Below, piece by piece: positions 40,895-50,102 of a stretch of DNA of 64,000 nt; position 1 is the stretch's first letter; the number at the start of each line of letters is the position of its first letter. The stretch comes from Sphingomonas telluris (GTDB lineage Bacteria > Pseudomonadota > Alphaproteobacteria > Sphingomonadales > Sphingomonadaceae), in NCBI RefSeq assembly GCF_022568775.1, contig NZ_JAKZHW010000001.1:248001-312000 (forward strand). Direction: 5' to 3'. Position numbers and translations under genes: made by a program. Under the pieces are notes generated by a model. The model did no database searches. It had not been told where the DNA came from and saw nothing but the letters and a program-made list of their open reading frames with translations.

Positions 40895-42455
40895 TCGTTG
40901 GGGAAGGGTCGCGCTCGTAGCGACGGCCCTGGCCGCTGTTTGCGCTGCGGCGCCGGCCGGCGCGCAGGCGAGTGCAATCAGTGTCGCCGAAGGTGTTCAC
41001 GCCGGCGAAGTTGCTGTTCCGGTCAACAAGAGCCAGGTCATTCGGTCTGACAGGCCTTATGCTAAGGCGTTGATCGGCAACCCGGAGGTTGCGGACGTCC
41101 TGCCGCTGACTGACCAGTCGCTCTACGTTCTCGGCAAGAAGATGGGGACGACGAGCCTTACGCTCTACGATCGCAGCAACATGCTGATCGCCGTCGTGGA
41201 CGTGGTCGTGGGTCCCGACGTCATCTCGCTTCGTCGCCAGCTCTCCGAACTCATGCCCGCAGAGGGCGTGGGCGCGCGGATTTCCAACGACTCGATCGTG
41301 CTTGAAGGTGTCGTGCCCGATGCCGTCGCGGCCGACCGCGCCGTCCAGATTGCCGAGACCTATGCTCCCGGCAAGGTCGTCAACATGCTCTCGCTGGGAT
41401 CTGCCCAGCAGGTGATGCTCGAGGTGCGGTTCTCCGAGATCAAGCGTTCGGCACTCAAGCAATTGGGCGTCGGCGGCTTCCTTAGCGGTAGCGGCAACAA
41501 CAACTTCCAGGGCGTGATCGGCGGCGGCGCAAGCCTAACGCCGGGCGGCGTCACGACGACGACCGTCACTGACCCCGTGACTGGTGTCATTACGCAGAAC
41601 ACGTCGCAGGGTGCTCCGGTGCTCCGCCTTGGTTCGATCGTGGACAGCTTCGGCATCCTCGGCCGCACGTTCCACATCCTGGGCCTCGACATCGACGCCA
41701 CGCTCGACGCCCTCGAGCGGAAGGGCGCCGTGAACACGCTCGCCGAGCCGACCTTGGTCGCGCTTTCTGGCGAAACTGCCAGCTTCCTTGCCGGCGGCGA
41801 GTTCCCGGTCCCCGTCGTGCAGAACGCAGGCGGCGGCGGCGCAGCAGGCGGCGGAGGCACCAATGCCTTTACCGTCGAATGGAAGCCGTTCGGCGTCAGC
41901 CTGGCCTTCACTCCGACCGTTCTTGCCGACGGCGTGATCAACCTGGTGGTTGCTCCGGAAGTCAGCTCGATCGACCCGAGCGCCTCCATCGTGATCAACA
42001 ACCTCACGATCCCCGGCGTGCAGACCCGGCGCGCGAAGACGACGGTTGAGCTGCGCGATGGCGAAAGCTTCGCCCTTGCCGGCCTGATCCGCAACGACTT
42101 CCAGGATACGGTGCGTCAGTTCCCGATCCTCGGTTCGCTGCCGATCATCGGATCGCTGTTCCGCTCGACGGGCTTCCAGCGCGAAGAGACGGAGCTGGTG
42201 ATGATCGTCACGCCGCGGCTGGTTCGTCCGGTTCGCGCGGGTGGTGTGAAAGCCCCGACCGATCGTGTGCAGCAGCCGAACGAGGCGGATCTGTTCCTTC
42301 TCGGTCGTACCGACACCGGCGTCGCGCCGATCCAGGAGACCGGTCCGATAAACGCACATCGGCCTCCGCCTCCTCCTCCGCCGGCGGCTGCGCCGGGCGG
42401 ATCCGCACAGCGCAAGCCCGTCGGTTTCGAGAAGGAGTATGGCCATGTTCTCTAG
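40884..42455 (+). CDS. cpaC: Flp pilus secretin CpaC
   Basis: Outer-membrane secretin of 523 residues through which the pilus leaves the cell. A signal peptide (about residues 1-27, ending APAGAQA) precedes the N-terminal pilus-secretin domain (SDRPYAKALIGNPEVADVLPL) and a BON-like region (NDSIVLEGVVPD). The secretin core starts near LGSAQQVMLEVRFSEIKRS and ends with the ELVMIVTPRLVRPV strand. A Pro-rich stretch (HRPPPPPPPAA) lies close to the end. The ATG at 40884 has GGGGGG 3-8 nt upstream; an ATG at 40869 in the same frame is possible. It overlaps the next gene by 11 nt. Confidence 0.94.
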   Translation: MARDRWGRVALVATALAAVCAAAPAGAQASAISVAEGVHAGEVAVPVNKSQVIRSDRPYAKALIGNPEVADVLPLTDQSLYVLGKKMGTTSLTLYDRSNMLIAVVDVVVGPDVISLRRQLSELMPAEGVGARISNDSIVLEGVVPDAVAADRAVQIAETYAPGKVVNMLSLGSAQQVMLEVRFSEIKRSALKQLGVGGFLSGSGNNNFQGVIGGGASLTPGGVTTTTVTDPVTGVITQNTSQGAPVLRLGSIVDSFGILGRTFHILGLDIDATLDALERKGAVNTLAEPTLVALSGETASFLAGGEFPVPVVQNAGGGGAAGGGGTNAFTVEWKPFGVSLAFTPTVLADGVINLVVAPEVSSIDPSASIVINNLTIPGVQTRRAKTTVELRDGESFALAGLIRNDFQDTVRQFPILGSLPIIGSLFRSTGFQREETELVMIVTPRLVRPVRAGGVKAPTDRVQQPNEADLFLLGRTDTGVAPIQETGPINAHRPPPPPPPAAAPGGSAQRKPVGFEKEYGHVL

Positions 42456-42729
42456 GCTGATTTGGGTCGCGCCAGTGGCTGTGCTCGTCGCGGGCTGCGC
42501 CGTCGACCCGGTAACCCAGTCCTACGATCCGAGCTTCGGCGAGGCGAACAAGTACAACAACGCGGTCCAGACGATTAATCCGGACCCGGTTTACGCCGCC
42601 GACTCCGCGCAGCCGGGCGACAACGGCGACGTCGGTGCGCATGCGGTGAAGCGCTATCGCACCGATACCGTGAAGGCGATCGAAACGATGGAGACGACTA
42701 GCGGGTCCAGTGGCGGCGGCCCTAAGTGA
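42445..42729 (+). CDS. Small tad-locus lipoprotein (CpaD-position)
   Basis: A 94-residue predicted lipoprotein with signal sequence MFSRLIWVAPVAVLVAGC (lipobox VAGC, Cys18). The mature part has no recognised domain (DPVTQSYDPSFGEANKYNN, then DVGAHAVKRYRTDTVKAIE). It occupies the place where cpaD or tadD-type lipoprotein genes often sit after the secretin gene. It is much shorter than CpaD (usually above 200 residues), so it may be a reduced pilotin-like factor for secretin assembly (inference). The ATG at 42445 gives AAGGAG a 7-nt spacing; an ATG at 42439 lies too close to it. Confidence 0.72.
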   Translation: MFSRLIWVAPVAVLVAGCAVDPVTQSYDPSFGEANKYNNAVQTINPDPVYAADSAQPGDNGDVGAHAVKRYRTDTVKAIETMETTSGSSGGGPK

Positions 42730-42741
42730 GGATAGGGGACG

Positions 42742-44379
42742 ATGGCAGGCTTTCTCGGAAGGCTGCTTCTCGATGACAAGGGAAGCGTAGCACCAACGGT
42801 TGCGCTGTCGCTCGTCGCATTGATCGCGGCGGGCGGCATTGCCTTCGATTACGCCCGCGTCGCCTCAATGGACACGGAGCTCCAGAACGCGGCCGACCAG
42901 GCCGCGCTCGCCGCTGCAAGCCAACTCGACGGACAGGCCGGCGCATGCGCACGCGCCGCAGCGGCGGCCGCGAGCCTGCTGACCAACCGGACATTGTTCG
43001 CGAACGAAGCGACCGGGGCACGGCCGGTTGTGGTGGCCAACGAGAGCGCCTGCGACGGCACGGGAAGCATCCAGTTCTACCAGAGCTACGACCAGGTTAC
43101 CGATGTGCCGGGGACGGCGGCCACCACCGATGCGGGTGCCAAGGTGGTTCTCGTCTCCGTAAATCCTCGTGAGGCGTTCTATGCACTGACTCCGATCGTC
43201 GGCGCCTTGCGGTCCGGCAACATCGGCGCACAGGCGATCGCCAGCCTTGGATCGGCGATCTGCAAGATGCCGCCCGTCATGATTTGCAACCCGGACGAAA
43301 CGGGCGGAAACATTACCTTTAATCCGGCCGCTTATGTTGGCGATGGCTTGCGGCTGACGGCGGTCGGTGGCGGTAGCGGTACGTGGGCCCCAGGCAACTT
43401 CGGCTATCTCGACACCGGTGGCGGATCGAGTGGAGTGCCCGGTCTGCGCGAAGCGCTCGGCTGGAACACGCCTCCGGGTGACTGCATAGAGACGACCGGC
43501 GTGGACACGAAGCCTGGCGCGAACGTCGCTGTCACCGACTCCATCAATACGCGCTTCGACATCTTTGACAGCAATGTTTCCTGCCCGACCGGCGGCACTT
43601 GCTCGCCGTCGATCAACAGCGTGAAGGACGTTGTCCGTCCCGGCAACGCAAACGGTGGGAACGCTTGTAAGCTGCACAATCAGGGCTGGCAGCTTTCCAG
43701 CAATTACTACGGCTCAGGGAATCTCCCAGTGGCAAATTCGACGCCAGGAGCGCTGACGGTAGCCAACACTCCAGATGCGATGGGTTATCCCCGCGATGAG
43801 TGCCATGCCGTCAGCAACAACGGTGTCTGCTCAGGCGGACGGATGGGTGATGGCGCGTGGGACCGCGACGCTTACTTCCGGGTCAACTACAAGCGCGCCG
43901 GCGTGACGCCTTACTGGTCCGGAGGCACGGGGGCAGGAACCTGGCAGTTCAATACTGGGCTCCCTGCGAATGCTACCCGCTACCAGGTATACTCCTGGGA
44001 AATGGCGAACCGCGGGACGACGGTGGACGGCGTCTCGGTCCTGGGATCGAGAATCGCCAGCGGCAGTGGGGGCGGTGCGCTGACGTCCTATGGCTCACCG
44101 CAATGCGGCACCGGCCAAGTTCCGAACAGCACGACTCCCGACCGCCGGCGTATCTCGGTCGCCGTTGTGAATTGCGTTGCGGAGAACGTGCACGGCAATT
44201 CCACGAACGTCCAGGTCGTGAAGTGGATCGACGTGTTCCTCGTCGAGCCCTCGCTCAACCGCGAGCGCACGAACAATGGCGACATGTACGTAGAGATCAT
44301 CGGGGAAACCCAATCGGGCGGGAATGGGCAGGTCGCCGGTCAGGTGATCAAGCGCGATGTCCCGTATCTGATCCGATGA
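42742..44379 (+). CDS. tadG: TadG-like pseudopilin/pilus-associated protein
   Basis: A 545-residue TadE/TadG-type protein. The N-terminus (DDKGSVAPTVALSLVALIAAGGIAFDYARV, residues 12-41) is the Tad-like membrane segment. The next part (MDTELQNAADQAALAAASQL) matches the typical TadG start, and the remainder is a long periplasmic region rich in Gly, Ser, Asn and Cys with no von Willebrand motif recognised. About eleven Cys suggest disulfides. It probably sits in the inner membrane as part of the pilus machinery or a minor pilin. It overlaps the next gene as ATGA. Confidence 0.85.
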   Translation: MAGFLGRLLLDDKGSVAPTVALSLVALIAAGGIAFDYARVASMDTELQNAADQAALAAASQLDGQAGACARAAAAAASLLTNRTLFANEATGARPVVVANESACDGTGSIQFYQSYDQVTDVPGTAATTDAGAKVVLVSVNPREAFYALTPIVGALRSGNIGAQAIASLGSAICKMPPVMICNPDETGGNITFNPAAYVGDGLRLTAVGGGSGTWAPGNFGYLDTGGGSSGVPGLREALGWNTPPGDCIETTGVDTKPGANVAVTDSINTRFDIFDSNVSCPTGGTCSPSINSVKDVVRPGNANGGNACKLHNQGWQLSSNYYGSGNLPVANSTPGALTVANTPDAMGYPRDECHAVSNNGVCSGGRMGDGAWDRDAYFRVNYKRAGVTPYWSGGTGAGTWQFNTGLPANATRYQVYSWEMANRGTTVDGVSVLGSRIASGSGGGALTSYGSPQCGTGQVPNSTTPDRRRISVAVVNCVAENVHGNSTNVQVVKWIDVFLVEPSLNRERTNNGDMYVEIIGETQSGGNGQVAGQVIKRDVPYLIR

Positions 44380-44912
44380 TACACGCGTCGCGCCTCCTCA
44401 GGAACCGGAGCGGGAATGCAGCCGCCGAGATGGCTCTCGTGATGCCGTTGCTCCTCATCATCATGATGGGCTCGGCCGAGGTCGGGAATTACTTCATGAA
44501 CGAGCACACGCTCGTAAAGGCGGTTCGAGACGGGGCGCGCTATGCAGCTCGCCAGAGCTTTACCAATTACACCGGATGCAGCGGCGCGCCCGGCGGCACG
44601 GTGGTCGCAGATACGCGGAATGTTGTCGTGAACGGTTATCTTTCCGGCGGGACACGGATGACGCCGGGCATCGTGGCGACCGACGTCAATCTCGCCGTCA
44701 GCTGCGTTTCTGCAGCGGGCGGCCAGAACATGCTGGGCATCTACCGCAGCAGGTTTGGGGCCACGTGCAATGGAAGTTCGGCGGGTGGCTGCGCGCAGGT
44801 CGTGACGGTCACCGCCCAACTGACTTATCGCCCGATCCTTGCAAGCTTCGGCTTCAGGGGCGTTGGCGTTCCGCTGAACGCATCGTCTCAAGCTGCGGTA
44901 ACCGGGGCATGA
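44376..44912 (+). CDS. tadE: TadE-like pseudopilin 1
   Basis: A 178-residue TadE-family protein. The N-terminal segment NRSGNAAAEMALVMPLLLIIMMGSAEVGNYF (split here by domain rather than run) has the conserved Glu of the prepilin-like motif and the following Glu typical of TadE. The C-terminal part is periplasmic with four Cys. TadE and TadF are pseudopilins processed by the TadV/CpaA peptidase and needed for pilus formation in Aggregatibacter. ATG 44376 overlaps the tadG stop (ATGA), and its own stop overlaps the next start in the same way. Confidence 0.87.
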   Translation: MIHASRLLRNRSGNAAAEMALVMPLLLIIMMGSAEVGNYFMNEHTLVKAVRDGARYAARQSFTNYTGCSGAPGGTVVADTRNVVVNGYLSGGTRMTPGIVATDVNLAVSCVSAAGGQNMLGIYRSRFGATCNGSSAGGCAQVVTVTAQLTYRPILASFGFRGVGVPLNASSQAAVTGA

Positions 44913-45523
44913 GCAAGCTCCGCCTCCTTAGCGAGCGCGGCGGAGCCGCTGGCGCGGAATTCGCGCTTCTTGTTCCGCTGCTGATCCTTCTGCTGTTCGG
45001 GATCATCGACGTCGGCCGCTGGATGTATCTGTACAACCGTGCCGACAAGGCGACGCAGATGGGCGTCCGGATGGCAGCCGTCACCTATCCTGTCGCTGGC
45101 GGCAGCAACTTGGCGACGGGCGTTAATTCTTCCTATCTCGGCGTTGGCGGCCTGACCCAAGGCGATTCGATCCCGGCATCGGCCTTCGGCAAGATCACTT
45201 GCACCAACACGGCTTGTACCTGCACGACGAGCCCCTGTCCGACTCTCGGCACGTTCAGTAACGCTGATTTCCTGACTGTTTACAATCGGGTACATGCATT
45301 CCTGCCGGAGGCTCAGCAGTCGAACGTCACAATCGAATATTCATCTTCCGGGATTGGCTATGCGGGTAATCCCAATGGTCCCGATCTGGCACCGCTCATC
45401 ACCGTTCGGTTGTCGGGTCTTCAGTTTCGACCGATGATCGCCTTGGCCGTCCCCACGATGAACATGCCCGACTTCCATGCGTCGCTGACGTTCGAGGACG
45501 GCACCGGGGCTCAATCGAATTGA
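44909..45523 (+). CDS. TadE/TadF-like pseudopilin 2
   Basis: A 204-residue second TadE-like protein. The hydrophobic N-terminus GGAAGAEFALLVPLLILLLF with the conserved Glu is followed by GIIDVGRWMYLYNRADKATQMGVRMAA, the usual TadE/F continuation. The periplasmic part contains a Cys cluster (CTNTACTCTTSPC). With the preceding gene it forms the pair of pseudopilins commonly found in tad loci; this one would occupy the TadF position. Overlap with the upstream gene is ATGA. Confidence 0.85.
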   Translation: MSKLRLLSERGGAAGAEFALLVPLLILLLFGIIDVGRWMYLYNRADKATQMGVRMAAVTYPVAGGSNLATGVNSSYLGVGGLTQGDSIPASAFGKITCTNTACTCTTSPCPTLGTFSNADFLTVYNRVHAFLPEAQQSNVTIEYSSSGIGYAGNPNGPDLAPLITVRLSGLQFRPMIALAVPTMNMPDFHASLTFEDGTGAQSN

Positions 45524-45527
45524 GGCA

Positions 45528-46739
45528 ATGGAAAAGATGTCTGTGATCAACCCTAACGAGACCGCGGGAACCTGGAGAGCGCACAAGCGTGAATCCGCGC
45601 TCGAGCTGTTCCTCAGCGGAGCCTCGGGTGATGCCGCAGACCTGATGGGCGCTCGCGTCGCGGGTTTCCCCGTCAGCCTCAACATCGCCGCGATCGAGGA
45701 CGCGATCGATCCGGAAATGCTCGCCACGGCCTCCGCGGCCGTCGTCGAAGTCGATCCGAGCCGGCCAGGGTCGCTCAAGCGGTTTGAAAAGCTCGCAGCC
45801 TCGACCCGCACGCCCCTGGTCGCAGCCGCTTACGATCCTCCGCTGGCGTTGGTTCGTGCGCTGGTGCGGGCCGGTGCCCACGACGTGGTGCCGCTGCCGC
45901 TCGACATTGCCGATCTGGAGACTTCGCTTCTCCCGATCCGTGACGAGATCATGCGCCGGAATTCGGCCGCGCACTCGGCCAACGGCAAGCTCATCTGCGC
46001 GATCAAGAGCGTCGGCGGCATCGGTGCGACCGCCCTCCTGACGCAGCTCGCGATTCGCGCAGCCGAGAACGAAGCAAGGGCCGGCCGCGAGGTTTGCCTG
46101 TTCGATCTCGACCTCCAGTTCGGCAACGCCGCGTTCCAGCTCGGCCTGAGCCCGAACCTGACCATCTTCGACCTGGTCGAAGCTGGCGAGCGCCTCGACG
46201 GCGATCTGCTGCGTTCGACGATGACGGAGCATCCCAGCCGTCTCAAGGTCGTCGCGGCTCCCAATTCGATGATGCCGCTGGATGCGATCTCCAGCGAGCA
46301 GGCCATCGAGATCATCGAGCTCGCGAAGAACGAGTTCGGGACGGTGTTCCTTGACCTGCCGTCCAACTGGACGAACTGGTCGCTCTCGCTGCTGGCCCAG
46401 GCGGACCTCGTCCTACTGCTGACGGAACTCAGCGTTGGGGGCCTGCATCGTGCGCGCCGGCAGCTCGACCTGCTGCGCGAGCAGGAACTCAGCAGCGTCG
46501 ACCTCCGCGTCGTCGTGAACCGGTTCGAGAAAGGCCTCATGAAGACGGTGAAGGCCGGCGACGTGCAAAGGGCACTCGGCCGCGAGGTTTCCTATACGAT
46601 CGCGAACGAGCCGCAGGTGATGCATCCGGCAACCGAGCGCGGCGTCCCGCTCGCGGAGATCAAACGCAAGAGCGCGATCGGCAAAGACATAGACATGCTC
46701 GAGTCCGGCATCGCCGCCGCACTGGGCCGGGAGCGCTAG
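45528..46739 (+). CDS. cpaE: CpaE/TadZ-like pilus localisation ATPase
   Basis: A 403-residue protein of the MinD/ParA-related CpaE/TadZ group, which places the pilus machine at the pole. An N-terminal receiver-like domain (about 1-130) precedes the P-loop-type domain. The deviant Walker A reads KSVGGIGATALLTQLA: the catalytic Lys of GKT is replaced by Ala, as in other CpaE proteins, and the signature Lys is displaced by two residues from the Gly pair. The later DLDLQFGNAAFQLGL and VFLDLPSNWTNW correspond to the A' and Walker B regions. ATG 45537 is an alternative start. ATP hydrolysis is doubtful; a scaffold role is more likely. Confidence 0.9.
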   Translation: MEKMSVINPNETAGTWRAHKRESALELFLSGASGDAADLMGARVAGFPVSLNIAAIEDAIDPEMLATASAAVVEVDPSRPGSLKRFEKLAASTRTPLVAAAYDPPLALVRALVRAGAHDVVPLPLDIADLETSLLPIRDEIMRRNSAAHSANGKLICAIKSVGGIGATALLTQLAIRAAENEARAGREVCLFDLDLQFGNAAFQLGLSPNLTIFDLVEAGERLDGDLLRSTMTEHPSRLKVVAAPNSMMPLDAISSEQAIEIIELAKNEFGTVFLDLPSNWTNWSLSLLAQADLVLLLTELSVGGLHRARRQLDLLREQELSSVDLRVVVNRFEKGLMKTVKAGDVQRALGREVSYTIANEPQVMHPATERGVPLAEIKRKSAIGKDIDMLESGIAAALGRER

Positions 46740-46742
46740 GAC

Positions 46743-48122
46743 ATGTTCCAGGTACGAAAGTCGGCAAAAAGCGTTTCCGCGGAAGCCCCGAAGACAGCCG
46801 AAGAGCTTCGGCTCGTCACCGTCGGAGACGCCGGCGCCTTCGCCAATCGCGACACGCACACCGACCTCAAGGTCGAGCTGCACCAGCGGCTCCTGGACCT
46901 CATAAACTTGCAGGCGCTCGACCAGATGTCGCGCGCGCAGATCGAGGCCGAAGTCGGCGATATCGTCTACGAACAATTGTCCAAGCAAAACCATGCGCTC
47001 AACAACAACGAGCGCAAGGCGCTGGTCAGCGACGTCCTCGACGAGCTTCTCGGCCTCGGGCCGATCGAGCCGCTGCTCAAAGACCCAACGATCACCGACA
47101 TCCTGATCAACGGATATTCGCAGGTCTTCGTCGAGCGTTACGGCGTGCTCGAGCATACGAACGTCCGCTTCAAGGACGAGAAGCACCTGTTCCGGATCAT
47201 CCAGAAGATCGTCTCCGCAGTCGGACGCCGCATCGACGAGTCTTCGCCGATGGTCGACGCCCGCCTTGCCGACGGCAGCCGCGTGAATGCGATCGTCGCG
47301 CCGCTCGCCATCGACGGCGCGTCCATGTCCATTCGTAAGTTCGCCCGCGTGCCGATCAGCATGGACCGCCTGATCGAAATCGGCAGCGTTCCGAGCCAAG
47401 TCTCCGAGGTGCTGAGGGCGGTAGTGAAAGCGCGTCGCAACGTGCTCATCTCCGGCGGTACCGGTTCGGGTAAAACGACAATGCTGAACGCCATGTCGGC
47501 GTTCATAGACGGTCGTGAGCGTATCGTGACGATCGAAGACTCCGCCGAACTTCAGCTCCAGCAGGAGCACGTCGTGCGTCTCGAGACCCGTCCCCGGAAC
47601 ATCGAAGGCAAGGGCGAGATCACGCAGCGTGACTTGGTGAAGAACGCTCTGCGTATGCGCCCTGACCGGATCATCGTCGGCGAGGTTCGCGCCGGTGAGG
47701 CATTCGACATGCTTCAGGCGATGAACACCGGGCACGACGGATCGATGACCACCGTCCATGCCAACACGCCGCGCGATGCCTTGTCCCGTCTGGAGCAGAT
47801 GATCGGCATGAGCGGCATCGACATTCCCGTGCGCTCCTCGCGCGCTCAGATCGCCTCGGCGATCAACGTGGTTATCCAGGTCGGCCGCCTAGCTGACGGT
47901 CGCCGCAAGCTGCTCAGCCTGTCCGAGCTGACGGGCATGGAAGGCGATGTCGTGACGATGCAGGAGATCTTCCGTTTCCGCCAAACCGGCGTGTCGCCGG
48001 AAGGCCAGGTCCTCGGCAAATTCGAAGCGACGGGCATTCGGCCGAAATTCATCGAACAAGTGATGGCGCACGGCGTGACCTTGTCCGCCGACCTGTTCCG
48101 TCCGGACGCGAAGATCGAATAG
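46743..48122 (+). CDS. cpaF: Pilus assembly ATPase CpaF/TadA
   Basis: The 459-residue secretion ATPase that powers Flp pilus extension and probably retraction. The N-terminal domain (about 1-200, [23 protein letters not shown]) is followed by the RecA-like domain with Walker [10 protein letters not shown] at residues 238-246. An Asp box ([11 protein letters not shown]), the [27 protein letters not shown]alker B region (described by position) and the His box [15 protein letters not shown] complete it. The gene begins 4 nt after cpaE and its stop shares one base with the tadB GTG start. Confidence 0.96.
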   Translation: MFQVRKSAKSVSAEAPKTAEELRLVTVGDAGAFANRDTHTDLKVELHQRLLDLINLQALDQMSRAQIEAEVGDIVYEQLSKQNHALNNNERKALVSDVLDELLGLGPIEPLLKDPTITDILINGYSQVFVERYGVLEHTNVRFKDEKHLFRIIQKIVSAVGRRIDESSPMVDARLADGSRVNAIVAPLAIDGASMSIRKFARVPISMDRLIEIGSVPSQVSEVLRAVVKARRNVLISGGTGSGKTTMLNAMSAFIDGRERIVTIEDSAELQLQQEHVVRLETRPRNIEGKGEITQRDLVKNALRMRPDRIIVGEVRAGEAFDMLQAMNTGHDGSMTTVHANTPRDALSRLEQMIGMSGIDIPVRSSRAQIASAINVVIQVGRLADGRRKLLSLSELTGMEGDVVTMQEIFRFRQTGVSPEGQVLGKFEATGIRPKFIEQVMAHGVTLSADLFRPDAKIE

Positions 48123-49123
48123 TGAACGAGACCTGGCTCAAAGCGCTCATCCTTGGCTGCACCTTCGGCGCGGTGCTGCTGCTGGTCGAACTGCTCGCCA
48201 ACGGCCTCGCCAGCACCCGCAAATCGGGGAGGGCCATCAACCTTCGCCTGAAAATGATCGCCGAAGGACGGGACCGCGAGAGGACGATGAGCCTGCTTCG
48301 CCGCCGCGAGAGCAGCATTCCGTCCAACTTGCCGCCGGGCGTTCGTGCCATCGCCGAAAAGCTCGAGAAGACGCTCATCGCCGCTCAGGTCACGATTCCG
48401 ACTGGGCGGCTGATGCTGATTGTCCTCCTCGCGCCGGTGGCAATCTTCTTCGCCATCATCCTGGTCATGATCCTGGCCGACATTCCCGTGGCCCTGGGCC
48501 GGCTGGTCATGATCGGCACGTTCGCGGTCGCGGTCGGCGCATTCATCCCGCTGATGTATTTCCAGTACAAGGCGACCAAAACTCGCAAGAAGATGGAGGA
48601 GCAGTTTCCGGTCGCGCTGGACGTCTTTGTTCGCGGGCTCAGGGCAGGGCATCCTATTGCGGCGGCGCTCGATCTCCTCACCGTCGAGATGGCAGACCCC
48701 ATTGGCAGTCAGTTCGGCGTCGTCGTCGACGAAGTTACTTATGGCGCGGAGTTGCGCGATGCGCTTCAAGCGATGGCGGACCGTTGGGACCTCGACGACA
48801 TGCGCATGTTCGTCGTGTCGCTGTCGGTGCAGAGCGAGACGGGCGGCAATCTCGCGGAAATCCTCGATAACCTTTCGACGGTCATTCGCGAGCGGCACTC
48901 GATGATGCTGAAGGTGCGTGCGCTCTCCAGCGAGGGGCGAATGACAGCAATCATGCTGACCATCCTGCCCGTATTTGCGTTCAGCTTCCTCTTCATCATG
49001 AATCCGGGCTTCTACCTGGACGTCGCCGATGATCGAGCATTCGTTCCCGGCTTTGTCATTCTCATCGTCATGTACGTGATCGGCTTGTACGCGATCCGGA
49101 AGATGGTCGATCTAAAGGTGTAA
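48122..49123 (+). CDS. tadB: Pilus assembly membrane protein TadB
   Basis: A 333-residue inner-membrane platform protein. One N-terminal helix, a cytoplasmic segment, two helices around residues 95-140, the T2SSF domain (EEQFPVALDVFVRGLRAGHPI), and C-terminal helices ending in KMVDLKV. With TadC it forms the platform for CpaF. The GTG start at 48122 overlaps the cpaF stop by one base. It lies in the core tad order cpaE-cpaF-tadB-tadC. Confidence 0.93.
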   Translation: MNETWLKALILGCTFGAVLLLVELLANGLASTRKSGRAINLRLKMIAEGRDRERTMSLLRRRESSIPSNLPPGVRAIAEKLEKTLIAAQVTIPTGRLMLIVLLAPVAIFFAIILVMILADIPVALGRLVMIGTFAVAVGAFIPLMYFQYKATKTRKKMEEQFPVALDVFVRGLRAGHPIAAALDLLTVEMADPIGSQFGVVVDEVTYGAELRDALQAMADRWDLDDMRMFVVSLSVQSETGGNLAEILDNLSTVIRERHSMMLKVRALSSEGRMTAIMLTILPVFAFSFLFIMNPGFYLDVADDRAFVPGFVILIVMYVIGLYAIRKMVDLKV

Positions 49124-49126
49124 TCG

Positions 49127-50101
49127 ATGCAGCAGCTTGTTACCGATTATCCGCTGCTGAGGTTCGGCATCCTGCTGGCCCTTTTCGCGCTGGTCGCGGT
49201 TTGCGCTTACTTCGCAATCTCAGCCTTTGCAGCAAGACAGATGTCGCGGCGCAGGCTGGTTGATGGCCTCGACACACCCGGACACGCCATGGTTGGCGCG
49301 TCGCTGCGGTCGCAGCAGGCTGAGAGCGCTTGGTTGAAGCTCGTCAATGGCATCGAGAAGGCGGGCTTATCGCTTGTCGACACACGAGATGATTCCCTGC
49401 GCAAGAAGCTCGTGGCCGCCGGCTATACCGCCCCTTACGCGCCACGCCTTTACACGCTCATTCGGTTGGTCTTGATCTTTGGATTGCCGCTGTCGTTGTT
49501 CGGGCTGATGTGGTGGACGGGCACCGTCCCAAGCGTGTTCAAGATATATTTGATCGTGGTAATCGCAGCTGCCGCGGGATTGTACCTGCCGGCTGTTTTC
49601 ATCGCGGCCAAGGCTGATCGGCGCCAGCGGGAGATCATCAATGGTTTTCCGGACGCTCTCGACCTGATGCTCGTTTGCGTCGAGGCCGGCCTTGGCATGG
49701 ACGCAGCTTTCGCACGCGTCGGCATGGAGATGACGGATTCACATCCGCGGCTTGCCGAGCAATTCGGCGCAGTGGTCCTCGAACTCCGCGCGGGCCGCAG
49801 CCACGAGGACGCACTTCGTCGGATGGCGGACCGTGCGGGTGCGGAAGAGATCCGCGCGTTCGCCACGCTCCTTATCCAATCGTCGAAGCTTGGTTCGTCG
49901 ATCGCGCAGACCTTGCGCGTCTACGCGGCAGAAATGCGTGAACGACGCAGGATGCGCGCGGAAGAAAAAGCACACCGGTTGCCGGTTCTACTGTCGGTGC
50001 CGCTCGTCGGGTGCATGTTGCCGGTGATGATCGGAGTTCTGATGCTTCCGGCCGTCATTCGCGTGATGCGCAACATGCTGCCTGCAATGTCGGGAGGATA
50101 G
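49127..50101 (+). CDS. tadC: Pilus assembly membrane protein TadC
   Basis: A 324-residue partner of TadB with the same T2SSF fold. Helices lie near 12-35, 118-150 and 285-310, and the domain core GFPDALDLMLVCVEAGLGMD is followed by IRAFATLLIQSSKLGSSIAQ, the usual TadC signature. It is separated from tadB by three bases and from the following TPR gene by one base, showing tight operon packing. Confidence 0.93.
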   Translation: MQQLVTDYPLLRFGILLALFALVAVCAYFAISAFAARQMSRRRLVDGLDTPGHAMVGASLRSQQAESAWLKLVNGIEKAGLSLVDTRDDSLRKKLVAAGYTAPYAPRLYTLIRLVLIFGLPLSLFGLMWWTGTVPSVFKIYLIVVIAAAAGLYLPAVFIAAKADRRQREIINGFPDALDLMLVCVEAGLGMDAAFARVGMEMTDSHPRLAEQFGAVVLELRAGRSHEDALRRMADRAGAEEIRAFATLLIQSSKLGSSIAQTLRVYAAEMRERRRMRAEEKAHRLPVLLSVPLVGCMLPVMIGVLMLPAVIRVMRNMLPAMSGG

Positions 50102-50102
50102 A

